Below, piece by piece: positions 23,691 through 36,800 of a DNA stretch of 64,000 nucleotides. The stretch lies in NCBI GenBank assembly GCA_019916065.1, contig CM034233.1, positions 17,878,436-17,942,435 of the forward strand. Direction: 5' to 3'. Within the stretch, counting starts at the first letter, position 1; every line of letters begins with the position of its first letter. The position numbers and the translations under genes were made by a program. The notes under the pieces were generated by a model. The model was not told the DNA's origin. It worked only from the letters and a program-made list of their open reading frames with translations, and did not search any database. The stretch comes from Vitellaria paradoxa (Eukaryota > Streptophyta > Magnoliopsida > Ericales > Sapotaceae).

Positions 23691-26600
23691 TGCCATTGCT
23701 AGAAAACTTTCTGATTTCTTATCCAATTTCCTTTCTCTCTCTTACTTATACATATTTTTTCGATGTAAATCTTGCATAATAATATAAAATCTTTATAATT
23801 TTATAAATGTTGCTTTGTAGATTGAAATATGATGGGTTGGAAGTATAGAATTTTATCATTAATAAATAATATTATACAACCTCTTATTTATTTTTAATAA
23901 TTTTTTAAAAAAATATTATAAATCTAAAGAGATAATTTTAAATATTTTATGTTTAATAGGTAATTTTACTTAGTATTTAGGAGCTGGATAAAGTTAAAAG
24001 AATGGAGTTATATGTTGTGTTTTTTACAATTGTACTTTTGGATTACTATTTGAAAAATTAAATGATCGTATTTATTTTTTTATATCTATCTATTTTGACA
24101 TATGGATTTATGACTATTACTATTTCTTAATATAAATGTCTATTTTAATTATTTTGAAAATATTTTTATTTTTTTTAAGTTAATAATTGAAAAAATTTGC
24201 ATCGCTCAGGTATCGCACATGTTACTAGTAGTATTTATCTATATACGTGTGGATGTGTGGATGCTTTTGAAGTTGTATGAAACAAATTCCTGTAAATTTT
24301 TATAGAGATTTAAATTTTTTATTTACTATACAGAGGATGAAATTATAATTTTATAAATTAATACTAATTTTTTACAACTTCAAATACTTCAATGTCCAGT
24401 TCTGCCGTTCGGATCAGTTTGTGCCATCTTAACTTTGTAAATAATTTATATTTCAAAACATTTAGGTGAAAAATATTTGAAGTGTCGGAAAAAAAAATAA
24501 TGTGCGTCTGGAGGGGTAAAAAAATTAAAGTAAATTAACAAAAGTTTTAATCTTGTAATTTATATAATTTGTAAAAAGTTAAAGTTTTGTGAAGATTTAC
24601 TGTGATTTAAACGTGACCAAAATTATATATTATTAATTGTTATGTTTTTTTTTTTGGGTAATTTATTAATTGTTATGTTGATATTTTCAATTGAACGGCA
24701 TTAAATGCTCATTATTTTTAATATTGTTTATTAAAAACAAAAATTATTTATTATGGAAAAAAATAAAGTACGAAAAACTAAAATTTAAGCGTATTAAGTA
24801 TTTTTTCTTTTTTGTTTTATAAACCAACACAAAACATAATGAAAAATTTATTGGATGCAAAATATTAGAAAAAGTATAGTCAACCTATATTTATTCTACT
24901 TACAAAAAAAAAAAATACCTATATTTATTCTTTAAAATAACGGTCGTATTTGAATTTGTAATATGTACGTTGGAACCAAGTAATTTTATGAGTGTGTCAA
25001 AACTTGTCTTTTGACTATATTCAATTTTGTAATTAGGTGTAAAAAGAAAAAAAAAATCAAGAAGTTTTCTGGTCAGGGGAGGATTGAGTTTAGCTTTGAC
25101 TAATACTTGAATTCCACTATGATGGTGCCTCCAAATATGTAAGATTTTGTTGTTACTAAAAAACTTCGAAAATTTTTAAAAATTTTTAAAATTTTAAAAA
25201 ATTATTTATTTTTCATCTAATTATACAAATTATGAACTCATAACTTATTTTACTTTGGAAGCATTTGAAGTGACAAAATGAGATAAAGTGAGATAATTTG
25301 TGAGTTCGTAATTCATGCTAAATAACTTTTAGAGATTTTTAATATTTTTCAGTGTTTTTCAGTGCGCCAAATGTACCATTTATCTCACTTTTTATCACTC
25401 CAAACATACCTCGACAAGAATATGTCTAAAAGAATCATTATATACAATTTTAATTTTAAATCAAAAATTTTCCGTTATAAGATCTTCCTATTGGAAAAAC
25501 CTTTAAAAAAAAAAAAAGGACAATACAAAATTTATCCTTCCCAAAAATTTGGGACAGAAAATATCTTCTCCGTGCAGGACGAAGATTTAGGAGATTGGCG
25601 TAGCCTTTATCTTAAATTTAATTAATTATAAAACAAATTTAATATTATAACAAGACTTGCCCTCAACTTTTGTTTTATGTGAAATATTTATGTTATTTAG
25701 TTACAAAATAAAATACTTATAATTAATTACCATAGTACATAATTACACATTTTTGCTAAGGACATCATTTGGCATCAGTCTTCGTGCAGCATAAAAATAA
25801 AATAAAATCATATATTTAGTATTTTTCCTTTCATTAGGTGATGTTTATATCCTTTTTTAGTTTTTACCATTTTTATAGAAGACAATTAATCACCAAAAGT
25901 TCCACACCCGGCTAAATTTGGTAATGTTGATGGGATAATAGAAACTTAATTCATTTTTTTTTGGGTAAGATACGTATATTTACAAAATTATCTAGTTCTT
26001 TGCTATAAAAAATAGTAAAATTATAAATGCATTTAATTCTTAAAATTTTACAATCTGGGTGTATTTAAAATTGTACAAAATTGTAGAAAATTATATAAAA
26101 TGGTAAAAATTAATGTCTCGTATTTGTGTAGTAAGTAGAGATTTTAAATTTTGTTGTTTTATAATTTTTATTTGTAGATATTTATAAAATTTTGTAATAT
26201 TTTATTGAACTCCAAATAGGGCATCTATTTTCTCTCACAATAAAATCCATCTTTTTAGTATAAAAAATCAAAAATAAAATACGACAGATCGAAAGTAATA
26301 ATATGATTAAGCATAGAGAAGTATTAGGCAAATCACTAGTGTCCTATCCCAAAACTAGGTGAGTTGAAGTGACATATATAAGTTAGATTTATATATATAA
26401 GTTAGTCTATATAATATATATTGTTTATCTCTAAAAATAAATGTGATTTGAGATGTATACACTAGACGAAATTTTTTTTTTAAATTATATTTTATCTCAC
26501 TTTTTATCACTCCAAACACCCCATTAATATATCTATAAAGGTATTGCATATAACTAAGATTAAGGTCTTGTTTAGTGGCACAAAAAACTACTAAAATTTG

Positions 26601-27199
26601 TTAATTCTAACTAATTTTTATATTTTTTTTCCAATTAAATTTCTTCTCATATCACCTTTATGTCACATCTTTTTATTTTTATTATACTTTTTAATTAATT
26701 TTTTGTTAACTAAACACCCCTAAAACGCATTGTATTTAACTCGAATAAAACGAGCAGTATTAAACTATAACAAATATGAATCGTGACATGAAAATGCATT
26801 TAGTCTTATCTAAAGAAATATTTTGCAAATTTGCAATTGACAATTAATAAATTGTTCACCACATGCTTGCGTTGATTGCACAATAATAAAAGCTTTCAGT
26901 GTAGTATTTAACACTCATTAAAAGACAGAGGCGTTGCGAGGAAAGTTCATTACGCAAGGGTTAGCTCATAGGATTCCAAGAGTACGAATAGCATAAAGGG
27001 ATTCCCAGGCTCTGAACAAAGGATATACGACAAGGATATAAGCCAATATGACAACTGACACCTTACCCCCACGGTCACACCAACTTTGGGTGCAAAATAC
27101 GATACTTCCGCTCTTAAGACCCTCATTTTTGCTCCAAGAAAATGGTAAAATAAGTAAATCACAATATACAGTGATTTTTTAAATGAAAAGATCAGTACC

Positions 27200-27325
27200 T
27201 AGTGTCTATAAAAAAAATTACTCTTATAAAAGGGTAAAATTTTTACACTGTGATTGTCAGGACTCAAACTTGTATTCTTAAGTGTAATCTGTTGCTCAAA
27301 TACCAACTGTGCTACGCCTACAAGT
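27200..27325 (-). mobile_element. tRNA-derived SINE-like copy, decayed
   Basis: On the minus strand a box A-like TAGCACAGTTGG (27303-27314) is followed 34 bp later by a box B-like GTTTGAGTCCTG (27258-27269), then AT-rich sequence ending in a short A/T run. Spacing and order fit a tRNA-derived SINE head. Too degenerate for a tRNA gene; no target duplication resolved. Confidence 0.45.
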
Positions 27326-29056
27326 GCAAGGTTCCACCAACCTAAATATACAGATAATCAATCCTTCGATTTGTTGCAGATCTTTAGAAATTTTTAAAAA
27401 TTATTTATTTTTTATTTTATTATATAAATTATAAATTTATAATTTATTTTACTTTATTTTATTTTTTATTACTTTAAACACATACAATATTATAATTTTA
27501 AAAATACTACACGTTTCAGTTTTAATTTTTACATATTCTGAAGGCACAATTTATTATAAAAATAAAATAATAAAAGAGGAAATATATTAAGTATTTTCTT
27601 TACATAAAAAATATAAAAATTTAAGCATCCAATTGAAAAATCATGATTGGACGTCTTGTACATGATGTTTACTCTTCACCGCCTTAAAAAAAAATAATAG
27701 TAAATAAAAAATAGAAAAAAAAGAACTGTAATCACTAACGTATTTAAGGGAAATAATTAAATGATTAGCATAGCTGAAAAGGAGATGCGATATATAATTA
27801 CCATAGGATGGGGAAGCGAAACTTCTTGAGAATTTGATAATTTTTTGACAAAAGTTATTAAGTATAATTTTTTTTATATGTTTAATAAAATTTTAAAAAA
27901 TTATTAATAAATTTTGATTGTTTTATAAAATGTTAAAAAAAATTTAAGAATTTTTAAAAACTTTGGTTGTTTGTCAAAAAGGAGTTAAAAGAAATTTTTA
28001 ATAATTTTTGAGGTGCTGCTAAAAGTTTTTTTTTTTTTTTAAAGTGTAAAAGTTGCTAATAATATTTCTTTATTTTTTGAGTTACAAACGCCTCTAGGTT
28101 CTGTTTGGAGGACAATAAAACTTCAATAATCTTTTTAAATTTTCATAAAATTTTAATATTTTACAAATTACACAAATTATGGGATTAAAATTTTTACAAA
28201 TTTATACTTTATTTTTACACACACCAAACCCGCGGTTAATATTTTGGCCCCATTTGGAGTAAGAAAAAATAAGATAAATTTATATAAAACATGATTTGGA
28301 TTTAATTTTGACACATTTTTTTTTGAAAAGTAGCAAACTGTGAGAACGATTTTTCAAATTCGTTCCCACGAATTCAAAAAATTCACAAAAAAATAGCAAC
28401 AATGATATTTGTTTGAAAACTTTCGACACAAAGAATATGATTGTATAAAAAAATTACACATTCAATTAACCTACTTTTAGATTTTTTATTTTTTTAACGA
28501 AATATTAAAATTTTTTTAAATTAGTAATGACAGAAAAATTAAAGATAAAATGGTTGTTAGAGATTTATAATAATTTTTAGAGTTTTTTTTCTTGATGCCA
28601 AATGGGCGTTTATATAGTTGGAATTGGTACTATTTGGTGGATCAAAATCTTCATAAAGAGACTAACTTTTGGCAAATTTGGTGTTTGAAAAAACATCAAG
28701 TTTTGACATTTTATTACTCAACAATAGTAATTTGTTTAATTTAAAATTTATTAAAATTTTTACCAAATATATAAAAAATTATCAAAAATTGTGAAAAAAA
28801 TTTACCAACTACACAAAAATTATTAAAATATAATAAAAGTTACTAAAAATTTTTATTTACTTTATCCAATATAAAAAAATTATCTATTAACTTTTTTAAA
28901 AAAATTAAAATTATTAAAAATTAGACCCATTGAACTTTGTGCAATCGTGATTGCATTAAAGTGGTTAGCAGTAGTAAATAAGCAATGAATTAAGTGAACT
29001 TTGATAGTATTTAATTGGTTAAAATTAATTAAAATTATTAATTTTTACTAATTAAG

Positions 29057-29203
29057 GGAGTGTTTTGTTAGTTAAAATTAATAAAAATTTATTAATTTTT
29101 TATCAATTTTTTATAACTTTTATCAAATTTTGTTATATATTATTTTTATATTAAATTTTTATATTTTCACAATACTTTTTTTAATCAATCAAATACTTCC
29201 TAA
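29057..29203. mobile_element. MITE-like element with imperfect terminal inverted repeats
   Basis: Left end GGGAGTGTTTTGTTAGTTAA and right end (reverse complement) GGAAGTATTTGATTGATTAA are similar. The interior is almost pure A/T. Target duplication not determined. Confidence 0.45.
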
Positions 29204-29259
29204 ATCTTTGCCGTTTTACCGTAATTTTTTACCAACCAAACATTCCAAGCAAATGAGAA

Positions 29260-29490
29260 GCAATGACTTTGTTGCTGTGTAGCATTACGGTGCGCCAGGC
29301 GTTTTGCCCGAAAGATACGAGCTGGCGGCGTGTCTGTGAGGTGCTGGTGGGAGTGGTGCTCCATCCCTGCACTAGTGCAGTGCCAGCTGTGGCCCAGCTG
29401 TCTCTGATGCTGACGGCTGCGAGCTCCACTGTGCTGCCACGTGATCACGTGACGGCCCCGGGTATTTCTGACTTGGTCGCCGGACCAGTC
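29260..29490. other. GC-rich island with two perfect palindromes
   Basis: An abrupt GC-rich block in extremely AT-rich DNA. It contains two perfect 14-bp palindromes, CTGCACTAGTGCAG (29367-29380) and CACGTGATCACGTG (29438-29451); the second is two overlapping-type G-boxes. ORFs cross it on both strands (29200-29502 minus, 29263-29613 plus) but show no domain. Nature unknown: transposon end, regulatory island, non-coding RNA or gene fossil are all possible. Confidence 0.4.
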
Positions 29491-31334
29491 ACGTCTATTC
29501 ATTATTTCTCTTTAGCTGTTCAAAGACTCTTAAAGTCCTTCTGGTTGACTACAACTTTAAATCTGACTTGTATTTTTGTTGCGCAACCAGAAATATATTA
29601 TTATTACGTGTGACCATTTATCAGTTTATTAAAATTTAATCATATTTTTATAAAAATAAAAAATCATATATAATTACCAAAAAAAATTCATATAAATATT
29701 CTGTCTTGCAGAGCCCGTTTGAAAGCATATTTTCGTGTAAAAATTAGCTAAAAGTTACAAAGTTAATGTTTGATAAAATATCAAATTTTGCTACTTTTTT
29801 TTGTTCTGTAACAATAATTTGTGGTAATAATTTGTTCTACTTAAAAGTTACCAAAATTTTTATTAAACACACAAAAGTTATCAAAAGTTACTAAAAATTA
29901 TTAAAAATTATCAAAAGTTGATCAAAATTACTAAAAGTTTCCAAAAATTTTATCAAACACTTAAAAGTTATTAAAAATTATTATTTATTTCACTAAACAT
30001 ACCAAAAATTATAACTAGTAAAATTTGGTAAAATAATGCTAAAAGTTTCTAAGAGTTGTGCCTCCAAACACCCCCTCAATAATAAAAAATGCCAAACATA
30101 CTCTTGCTTCTCAAACACGACTCACTTCTTGGTAGGTGTTTGATTGACCAAAAAAATATAATAAAAGTATAAAAATTTAATATAAAAGTAATATATGATA
30201 AAATTTAATTTAAAAAAATATAAAAAAATTAGTAAAAGTTAAAGAATTTTAGTTGATTTTGATCAACTAAGGGTGTGTTTGGAGTGATAAAAAGTGAGAT
30301 AAATTGAGAATTCGTAATGCGTGCAGTAAAAGAAAAAAATTGATGTTATATAAAATTAACAGAGATTTATAAAATTTTTTATTATTTCTTTATAAATCAA
30401 ACGGAGCCTAAACATGCCTTCCATAAATAGCTGAAATATATGGTTCATTTCTTATTTATAGTGAAATTTTGACTTTAGTCAAAGTACTTTTTTTAACGAA
30501 AAAATCAGCTTTTTATTTTTAATTTAATTTTTATTTTTTTAGAATTCCTTAGGTATTTAAACGATAAAAAATACTAAAAATCTAGTTATTTTTAGTATTT
30601 CTATAACTTTTGATACAAAAGGTCAATAACATACTGGAAAACTCAAAAATAAAATCAAAATTTGGTAAAAGATTAAAAAAAAATGAAAAAAAAAGTTTCA
30701 AAAAGTTATTTTTTCTAATAAAAAATTTTCAATTAAAACAATAATAATTATTAATATAAGAAGAAGGCTGATCATTGTAAAAACTAATATATACCATGGT
30801 TTTTTTTAATTTAAATATTTCTCATTATTCCCTGAACTGGCAGTGAGTGCTGCAGACAAATTCAGAATTATTATAAGGTGTTGTTGGAGGATGTAATTTT
30901 TAAATTAGTTTTTGTTGAGAATTGGAGACCCACTTGCCATTAATATACATATGTGCATATCAAATTGATGTCCTACTGGGCCTTGTTTGGTACAAAGCTA
31001 ATATAAGATAAAGCTGTTTAAAGTTCCCAAGGGTTGTCCGTTATGGGTTGCTACAATGAAAATACCCGCCACTACCTCTTTTTAATGTACAAGTGGTTTC
31101 CCATGCATTAACTCTGATGCGAGAGGCAAGGACTCTTCTGACCTTACGTATAATTTAATCGCTTCATTTCTATTTTAATAATAGAATTATTATGAGATTT
31201 AAAAATTAAAATTTATGAGATGGGTTGCCCCTAGGCTAATAATCTAAAGGAGGAAACTACCCGAGAAGAAGGCTCGTGTTTGCTTAGTTAGTTGGTGAGA
31301 TAATAACTTATCAAATCAAAATGATTATTTCTTA

Positions 31335-31365
<31 letters not shown>

Positions 31366-33300
31366 ATTTCATTGTATCCATCCCTTCTAAATTGTTCTAA
31401 TTGGTTTGCTATTTTGCAAGAATAAATTATAAATAATTTGTATAAAAAAATACATAAGAAAATTGTAGTAATTATTATTAAAGTAACAAATTAAAATATT
31501 TTTAGTAATATTAGATAACTATTTTTTATGATAATTTTCAATCTGTCATGAGCGATTATACTAAACCACTTAAATCTTAGATGGAGTTTGTATTTAAATT
31601 AACAATGTTATATTAAGCAATTATTCTTAACAAATCTAGATTTCAAACCCATAAATATAAATATAACATTACAAAACTAGGAATTTCCATCTATTTTGTA
31701 AAGGGTATAATCGTATACTCAAATGTATTCTTTATATATATATATATATATATTTCTTTATACTTAGTGGTTGATGGTTGAAGCCTTAATAGTTGGCTCT
31801 AGAGCCGGCAATGGAATCTAATTCTGAAGTGTGAAGAGGAGAATAAAATAAAATATAGAGTTGATCCGAAATTTGCCATATAAAAATTCCCAAGTGGCAC
31901 CGCAACCTACATTAAAAAATAAATAAATAAATGCGGTAACCAAACTGGACAATGAAGTGTACACGTGGTGTGGGCCATGGGCGGACTGACACTTGCACTG
32001 TTGGTCAATTATTTTTTTTCATTTGTTAATATTTAAAAAAATGCACTTTGGGTACGGAGGTATTATTTACTGGCCTTTTTGTTTTATTAATTTTCTCAAC
32101 TAAAATTCATAAAATAAAGAGTGAAAAAATATTCCATAATTAATTGAGCGATTGAGTCCCCATCGAGATGGCAAGTGACAAGTGTAGTTCGAAAATCAAA
32201 TAAAGTACTTGACTAGTAACGTATTATAGGCTATGTTTGAAGATTTAAAAATTATTAAAAAATATTAAAATTTTTTAAAAATTATTTATTTTTATCTTAT
32301 TATATAAATTACGACATCATAATTTTTATCAAAATTTGTTATTTTTTATCATTTAAAACGACCCTTGTATAAAAAAAAAATTCAGGACAATAAAAAAATA
32401 GAAAAAAAATTAATGAAAGTGGGTGGAGAAAGCCGCGGTGGTTGTAGGGTTGGCATTGGATTCTCTAGCTGAATCGAACAGGCCAAACGCCACGGGTTTT
32501 GATGAACTGTCGCCAAGGAGTTAGAGACACTGATCGACCGTACTGCTTGTCAGACGGTGTCGTTTATCGATTTTTTTATTTTTTATTCGTTCTGCCGTGT
32601 GAATAAAAAAATTAAAAGATTAAAAAAAATTCAAAACAATAAATTAAAAATCTATCGTTAATAAAAACGTATTTTCATAATGTATTTTTAGATTAAATGA
32701 AAACCCATTTTCAGAATTATCCTACTTGTCAATATCTCTATTTTTTTTTATCTTGTTAACTATTTTATTTATTTTTTATTTTATGTCTCGTTTTTATAAT
32801 TAATTTCTGTTAGGCATAGTTTTTTTTTTTTTTGGGGGGGGGGGGGGGGAGTTGGGGATGGTTTCATTCAAAGGCGCGGGTGGAACGTTTTAAGGCGAAC
32901 AAAGAGGAGAATGACGAGACGGGAAAGACACCACGCTGCCATTGGTCGATACAAAATTCATTTTACTGTGTATCTGTCTCTCTCTCTCTATATATATATA
33001 TTTTGAAAAATTAAAAGCCAACATGAAAAGATTTTATAGGTTGAGGTGCTACCAAATTACATGTTATGTGAAAATTACATGACATATGTATATGTATAGT
33101 TATTGAGTTCTAAAATCCTACCAAATATCTATAACTCTTTAATCCCTGCATGGCAGGGACCGATTACCTCAATACGGGGATCGATTGTCATTCATTAACA
33201 AAGAGCTAGTATTTATTAATTAAAAAAACTAGGCGCAATAAAGACGAAATAGAAGATCATAACTCGAACTGTGTAATTTTGGAAAATACAAAAATTTATC
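29490..33300. other. AT-rich spacer with MITEs
   Basis: Contains a MITE-like block at about 29709-30077, a clear small MITE at 30271-30408, an AT microsatellite at 31735-31752, a GC-richer patch at 32410-32570 and a T-run followed by an 18-base G-run at about 32819-32849. No gene recognised. Confidence 0.5.
30271..30408 (+). mobile_element. Small Tourist-like MITE, copy 2
   Basis: 138 bp, starting GGGTGTGTTTGGAGTGATAA and ending AAATCAAACGGAGCC. Flanked on both sides by TAA (30268-30270, 30409-30411), a 3-bp target duplication of the kind made by PIF/Harbinger elements. Homologous over its length to the inverted copy at 14019-14154. Confidence 0.75.
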
Positions 33301-33783
33301 TTTTTTAATTTTGAAAAGTATTATAAGAAATAATCTAAGGGGAAAAACAAATAGAAAGAAAAAAAGAAGCTAAAATAGTGAACTTGTTTTCCGTTCCATC
33401 AATGCTCGTTGTTGTGATTTGCTGAGTTTTCTGGGTGAACAACTTTGCAAAAAGCCCTTGAGGGTGTGGAAAACAACGTCCTCGTACAACCCCGCCATCC
33501 CATCCCCCTTTTGCTTCCCATCCAAAGGAGGTCAACCCTTATCGTCACCCTTTTAACACAAACAATGACGGGTGCAAGCCCGAAAAGCATGTCACATATC
33601 CAATTATTATTCAACCAAGTGTATATCAAATTCCGGTATAATCGTAAGCCGCGCCACCAAAAAATTACTACATCACCAGAAGGTAAAGAAAGAAAATGAT
33701 ACCCAATACCAGGGAGAGAAATCTTTCCTTCTACCAAAACAGAACAACGTAAACAAGCGGGCTCGACAATTTCCGGTACATCA

Positions 33784-33789
33784 TTTATT
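33784..33789 (-). terminator. Polyadenylation signal of the E1-alpha gene
   Basis: AATAAA on the minus strand, about 70 bp past the TGA at 33858. The 3' end is expected within the next few tens of bases. Confidence 0.5.
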
Positions 33790-33857
33790 CAATGTGTGAA
33801 ATTCTAATTTTTAATTTCGTATTATTAGAGGATTGGAAATTTTCCCAATATTTAGCT

Positions 33858-36800
33858 TCAAGGAAGTGAGGCTCTGACTTCTTTCCTATCTGCTCCAAAT
33901 GACTGCAACAAAAATTTCATAACCAAATTTAATGAGATCTACGCATTGAGAATCATTTCTCAAAACTACATACGACAATAGTAGCTAATCGAGAAAAAAG
34001 AATTTTATTTGTTCGTGATTTTTTTTTAATGACTTTATTTGTTTATTAATTAATAACAAACCACTATACCACACTGTTTCAATGCATTCCCTCGATTCAA
34101 TCCTATGCCACCCTTTCAACGGATTCTTTAATTATGTTTGAATCAAAAAAAAAAAAAAAATGAAAAGAATTGAAATCATTTTCATATTTTATTTTTTATA
34201 ATCAATCAAATACATTTTTTTTTAACAAGAATCTATTTATTTTCTTCTCATTATTATAACCTAGTGAAAATTAAAAAAATAAAATAAAAATAAAAAACAA
34301 ATTTGACGTCTTCTATTTTATTTTGTTTTCCAGCATTTTTCTCAGCTATTCTTTTAACCATAAACAATCTTTACAATGATGGTATATCCAACTTAAAACT
34401 CATAAAAGGCATATAAACATCAAACCACCTGAAAAATGTCTCCGGATACACCCCATACCTATAACTCTTTTTTGATTGGTTATGGGTTATGAGAAGTTAA
34501 AATTCTTTTTAAAGCACAAAAAAACAAAAAAAAAAATCAGAATTTTAAACTATTAAGAAGGGTATGTGCTTGTTGGGAGACACTGGCCAACAGTTTCTCT
34601 CACTTTCACTGTATGTTACGCAGATACGAGGTAAAAGACGTTCACAAATGCAAATGGCATTGTCATACCATTTCCTTTTGCGCTATAACATGATAAGCCA
34701 ACCTTTGTCTAGGAAACACAAATTAACAATCAAGGTGTCATTTGCGATTCAAACGTGCCAGATTCATCTTTTACGGTCTTAGATTTTTTTCTTTATATTT
34801 TTTTTTAAATTGTGAACCTTCAACATCTCACAAACCCCCCATTTTGAACACAATAAGTTTTTCTCTATAATATGTGAAAGTTTTAAATTGGGGCTAAAAT
34901 GTGAATAAAATAAATTATAAAATAAAGTTCACATATTCATAGAAAAATAATTTGCTAAAATGGTGTTAATTATCATTTTGGATGAAATTTAACGATTATG
35001 TTACTCTTTTGTTGACTCTGAAGCCGTGAACATGGCATCTCTATTTACTTTTCAAGTTATTACATAATTTTAATTTTAGTTAATGTTATATTGTATTACT
35101 TCTATTGTATTTGAATAAAATATTAATATTTACAATGAGACATTGCCATGTGAATTCTGCATTTTTTAAAAATCACTGAGTAGGCGCATTTTTTAAAAAT
35201 CACTAAGTAGGCACATTTTTGTCATGCCACGTGGGTGCCTGTGCTCCTTAGATTGCCGTAATAGATACTTGGAAAGTCGGATGTATAAGCATGTCCCCAT
35301 TTCATGGTAACAAGATTAGAGAAGGGGGAAAATTCTACCTCAACTCCATAGCCTTTGACATATACATTGGTGAAGAGGTCAGAAGGAACTGGCACTGGGC
35401 TTTCCTGGAGTTGAAGGAAACCAGGAAGTGTCATATACTCGGTTATATGATAAAGGCTAGATTGCAAAGGTGTCAGCACGAGCAGTTAAAAACAATGAAA
35501 ACACTAAACTTGACAAAGTTTCTCTCACCTTGGCTTTAGCAATGGCTTCATCTACCTCTTTTCGCACTTCCTTCTCAATATCCTATGCAGAAATAAATAA
35601 ATAAGCGAACACAAGGACAATACGTAGACTTGAGAACAAACCCATCCAAACAAGATCCCGAGATAAATATCTAAAGCTATGACAAAATATTTCATAACAC
35701 ACTCAATTTCAAAGTTTCAAACATAGAACTCATAGTCTGTAAACTTATGATTCAAGTTGCCAAGTACCTTTAGTTCCTTTTCAGTAGCGATCTCATGAGT
35801 TAGTACCAACTTTCTTACTCTTTCAATTGGATCACGCTCCTGGAAGCATTTAAAACAAATCCAACAACTTCAGATATCTAAGACTTGACATTAGTAAAAG
35901 TTCCATATAGAGAGTGAATGTTATTGAGAATATATCAACCTGTCTGACACCACTAATTTCATCACGTGTGCGGTACGTGCTCCCAGGATCAGACATAGAA
36001 TGACCATGGTACCGGTAAGTGTCCATTTCTAGAATCTGAACAATAACATAAAGGAAAGAAAGTTAATTAACCATTTTCTGTGTTAAATGACAACAATAAA
36101 TTACCAAAAAAATGAAATACAAGTTACGTCCAGCAACTTAGGTCAAAATCAGGCAATACATTACAATGCATTAGCATAGAAAATATATGTTAATAATTTT
36201 GTAGACAATAGAACAGCAAATAACATGGAAACTACACTGCTAAGTGCTAACCTCATAATTATCGATAAACATGCAACTTTCATAACTTAGCATTGTCATG
36301 TTTGTAACTAATTTTCAGATTGCATCTGACTCCTGTTTTGTATACAAGTCTACAAGGTTTACGGTCCATAGTATCACAAAGCATATTCGAAATTTATGGT
36401 ACAAGATCTTCTAGTCCAATATACTGGCATCATTTTATTAATACAACAATAAAGCATGTCCAAACACAGAGTAGAAATGCATCCTGAGATTAAGAACATG
36501 CCGCTCAAAAATACCAGCAGAGGCCAACAAATATCAGATCCTGATTTAGATCTGCATCGACAAGCCTACTCTCATTCCTGCAAAAAAGTCCCCATGATTT
36601 TTGCCATATCTTGAGTTTGCAATTTTCAGTTATAAATATCCACTGTGAGCTATATCTCTTGTACTTCCATACCTAGACACAGATTTTTTTATCAACAACA
36701 AAAGTTCAACTCCTAGCCGTAAACTCCCCTTGGGTGCTTTGGCCGCCCTTAACTGCATGCCAAATGGCTCTGGTTAATTCCTCATGTATTTTTTACATCA

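Larger units (their letters stand above)
22633..29250. other. GATL 5' region and AT-rich spacer
   Basis: The leader/promoter of the GATL gene holds an AT tract and GA repeat around 22908-22944 (CT on its sense strand). Further right are tandem duplications at 23280-23690, numerous MITE-like segments (24255-24395, 25150-25400, 26049-26220, 29057-29203) and a SINE-like copy at 27200-27325. No recognisable protein family was found in the short ORFs. Confidence 0.5.

Noticed and set aside
26950..27162. 70-codon minus ORF
   Set aside because: No family recognised, next to a SINE-like copy and with no supporting splice or promoter signal.
29200..29613. ORFs of 100 and 116 codons on opposite strands
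   Set aside because: They arise because the GC island lacks stops; no motif or splice context supports a gene.
33335..33799. Overlapping ORFs on both strands (112, 84, 75 codons)
   Set aside because: No recognisable domain; they lie in or just beyond the E1-alpha 3' region.
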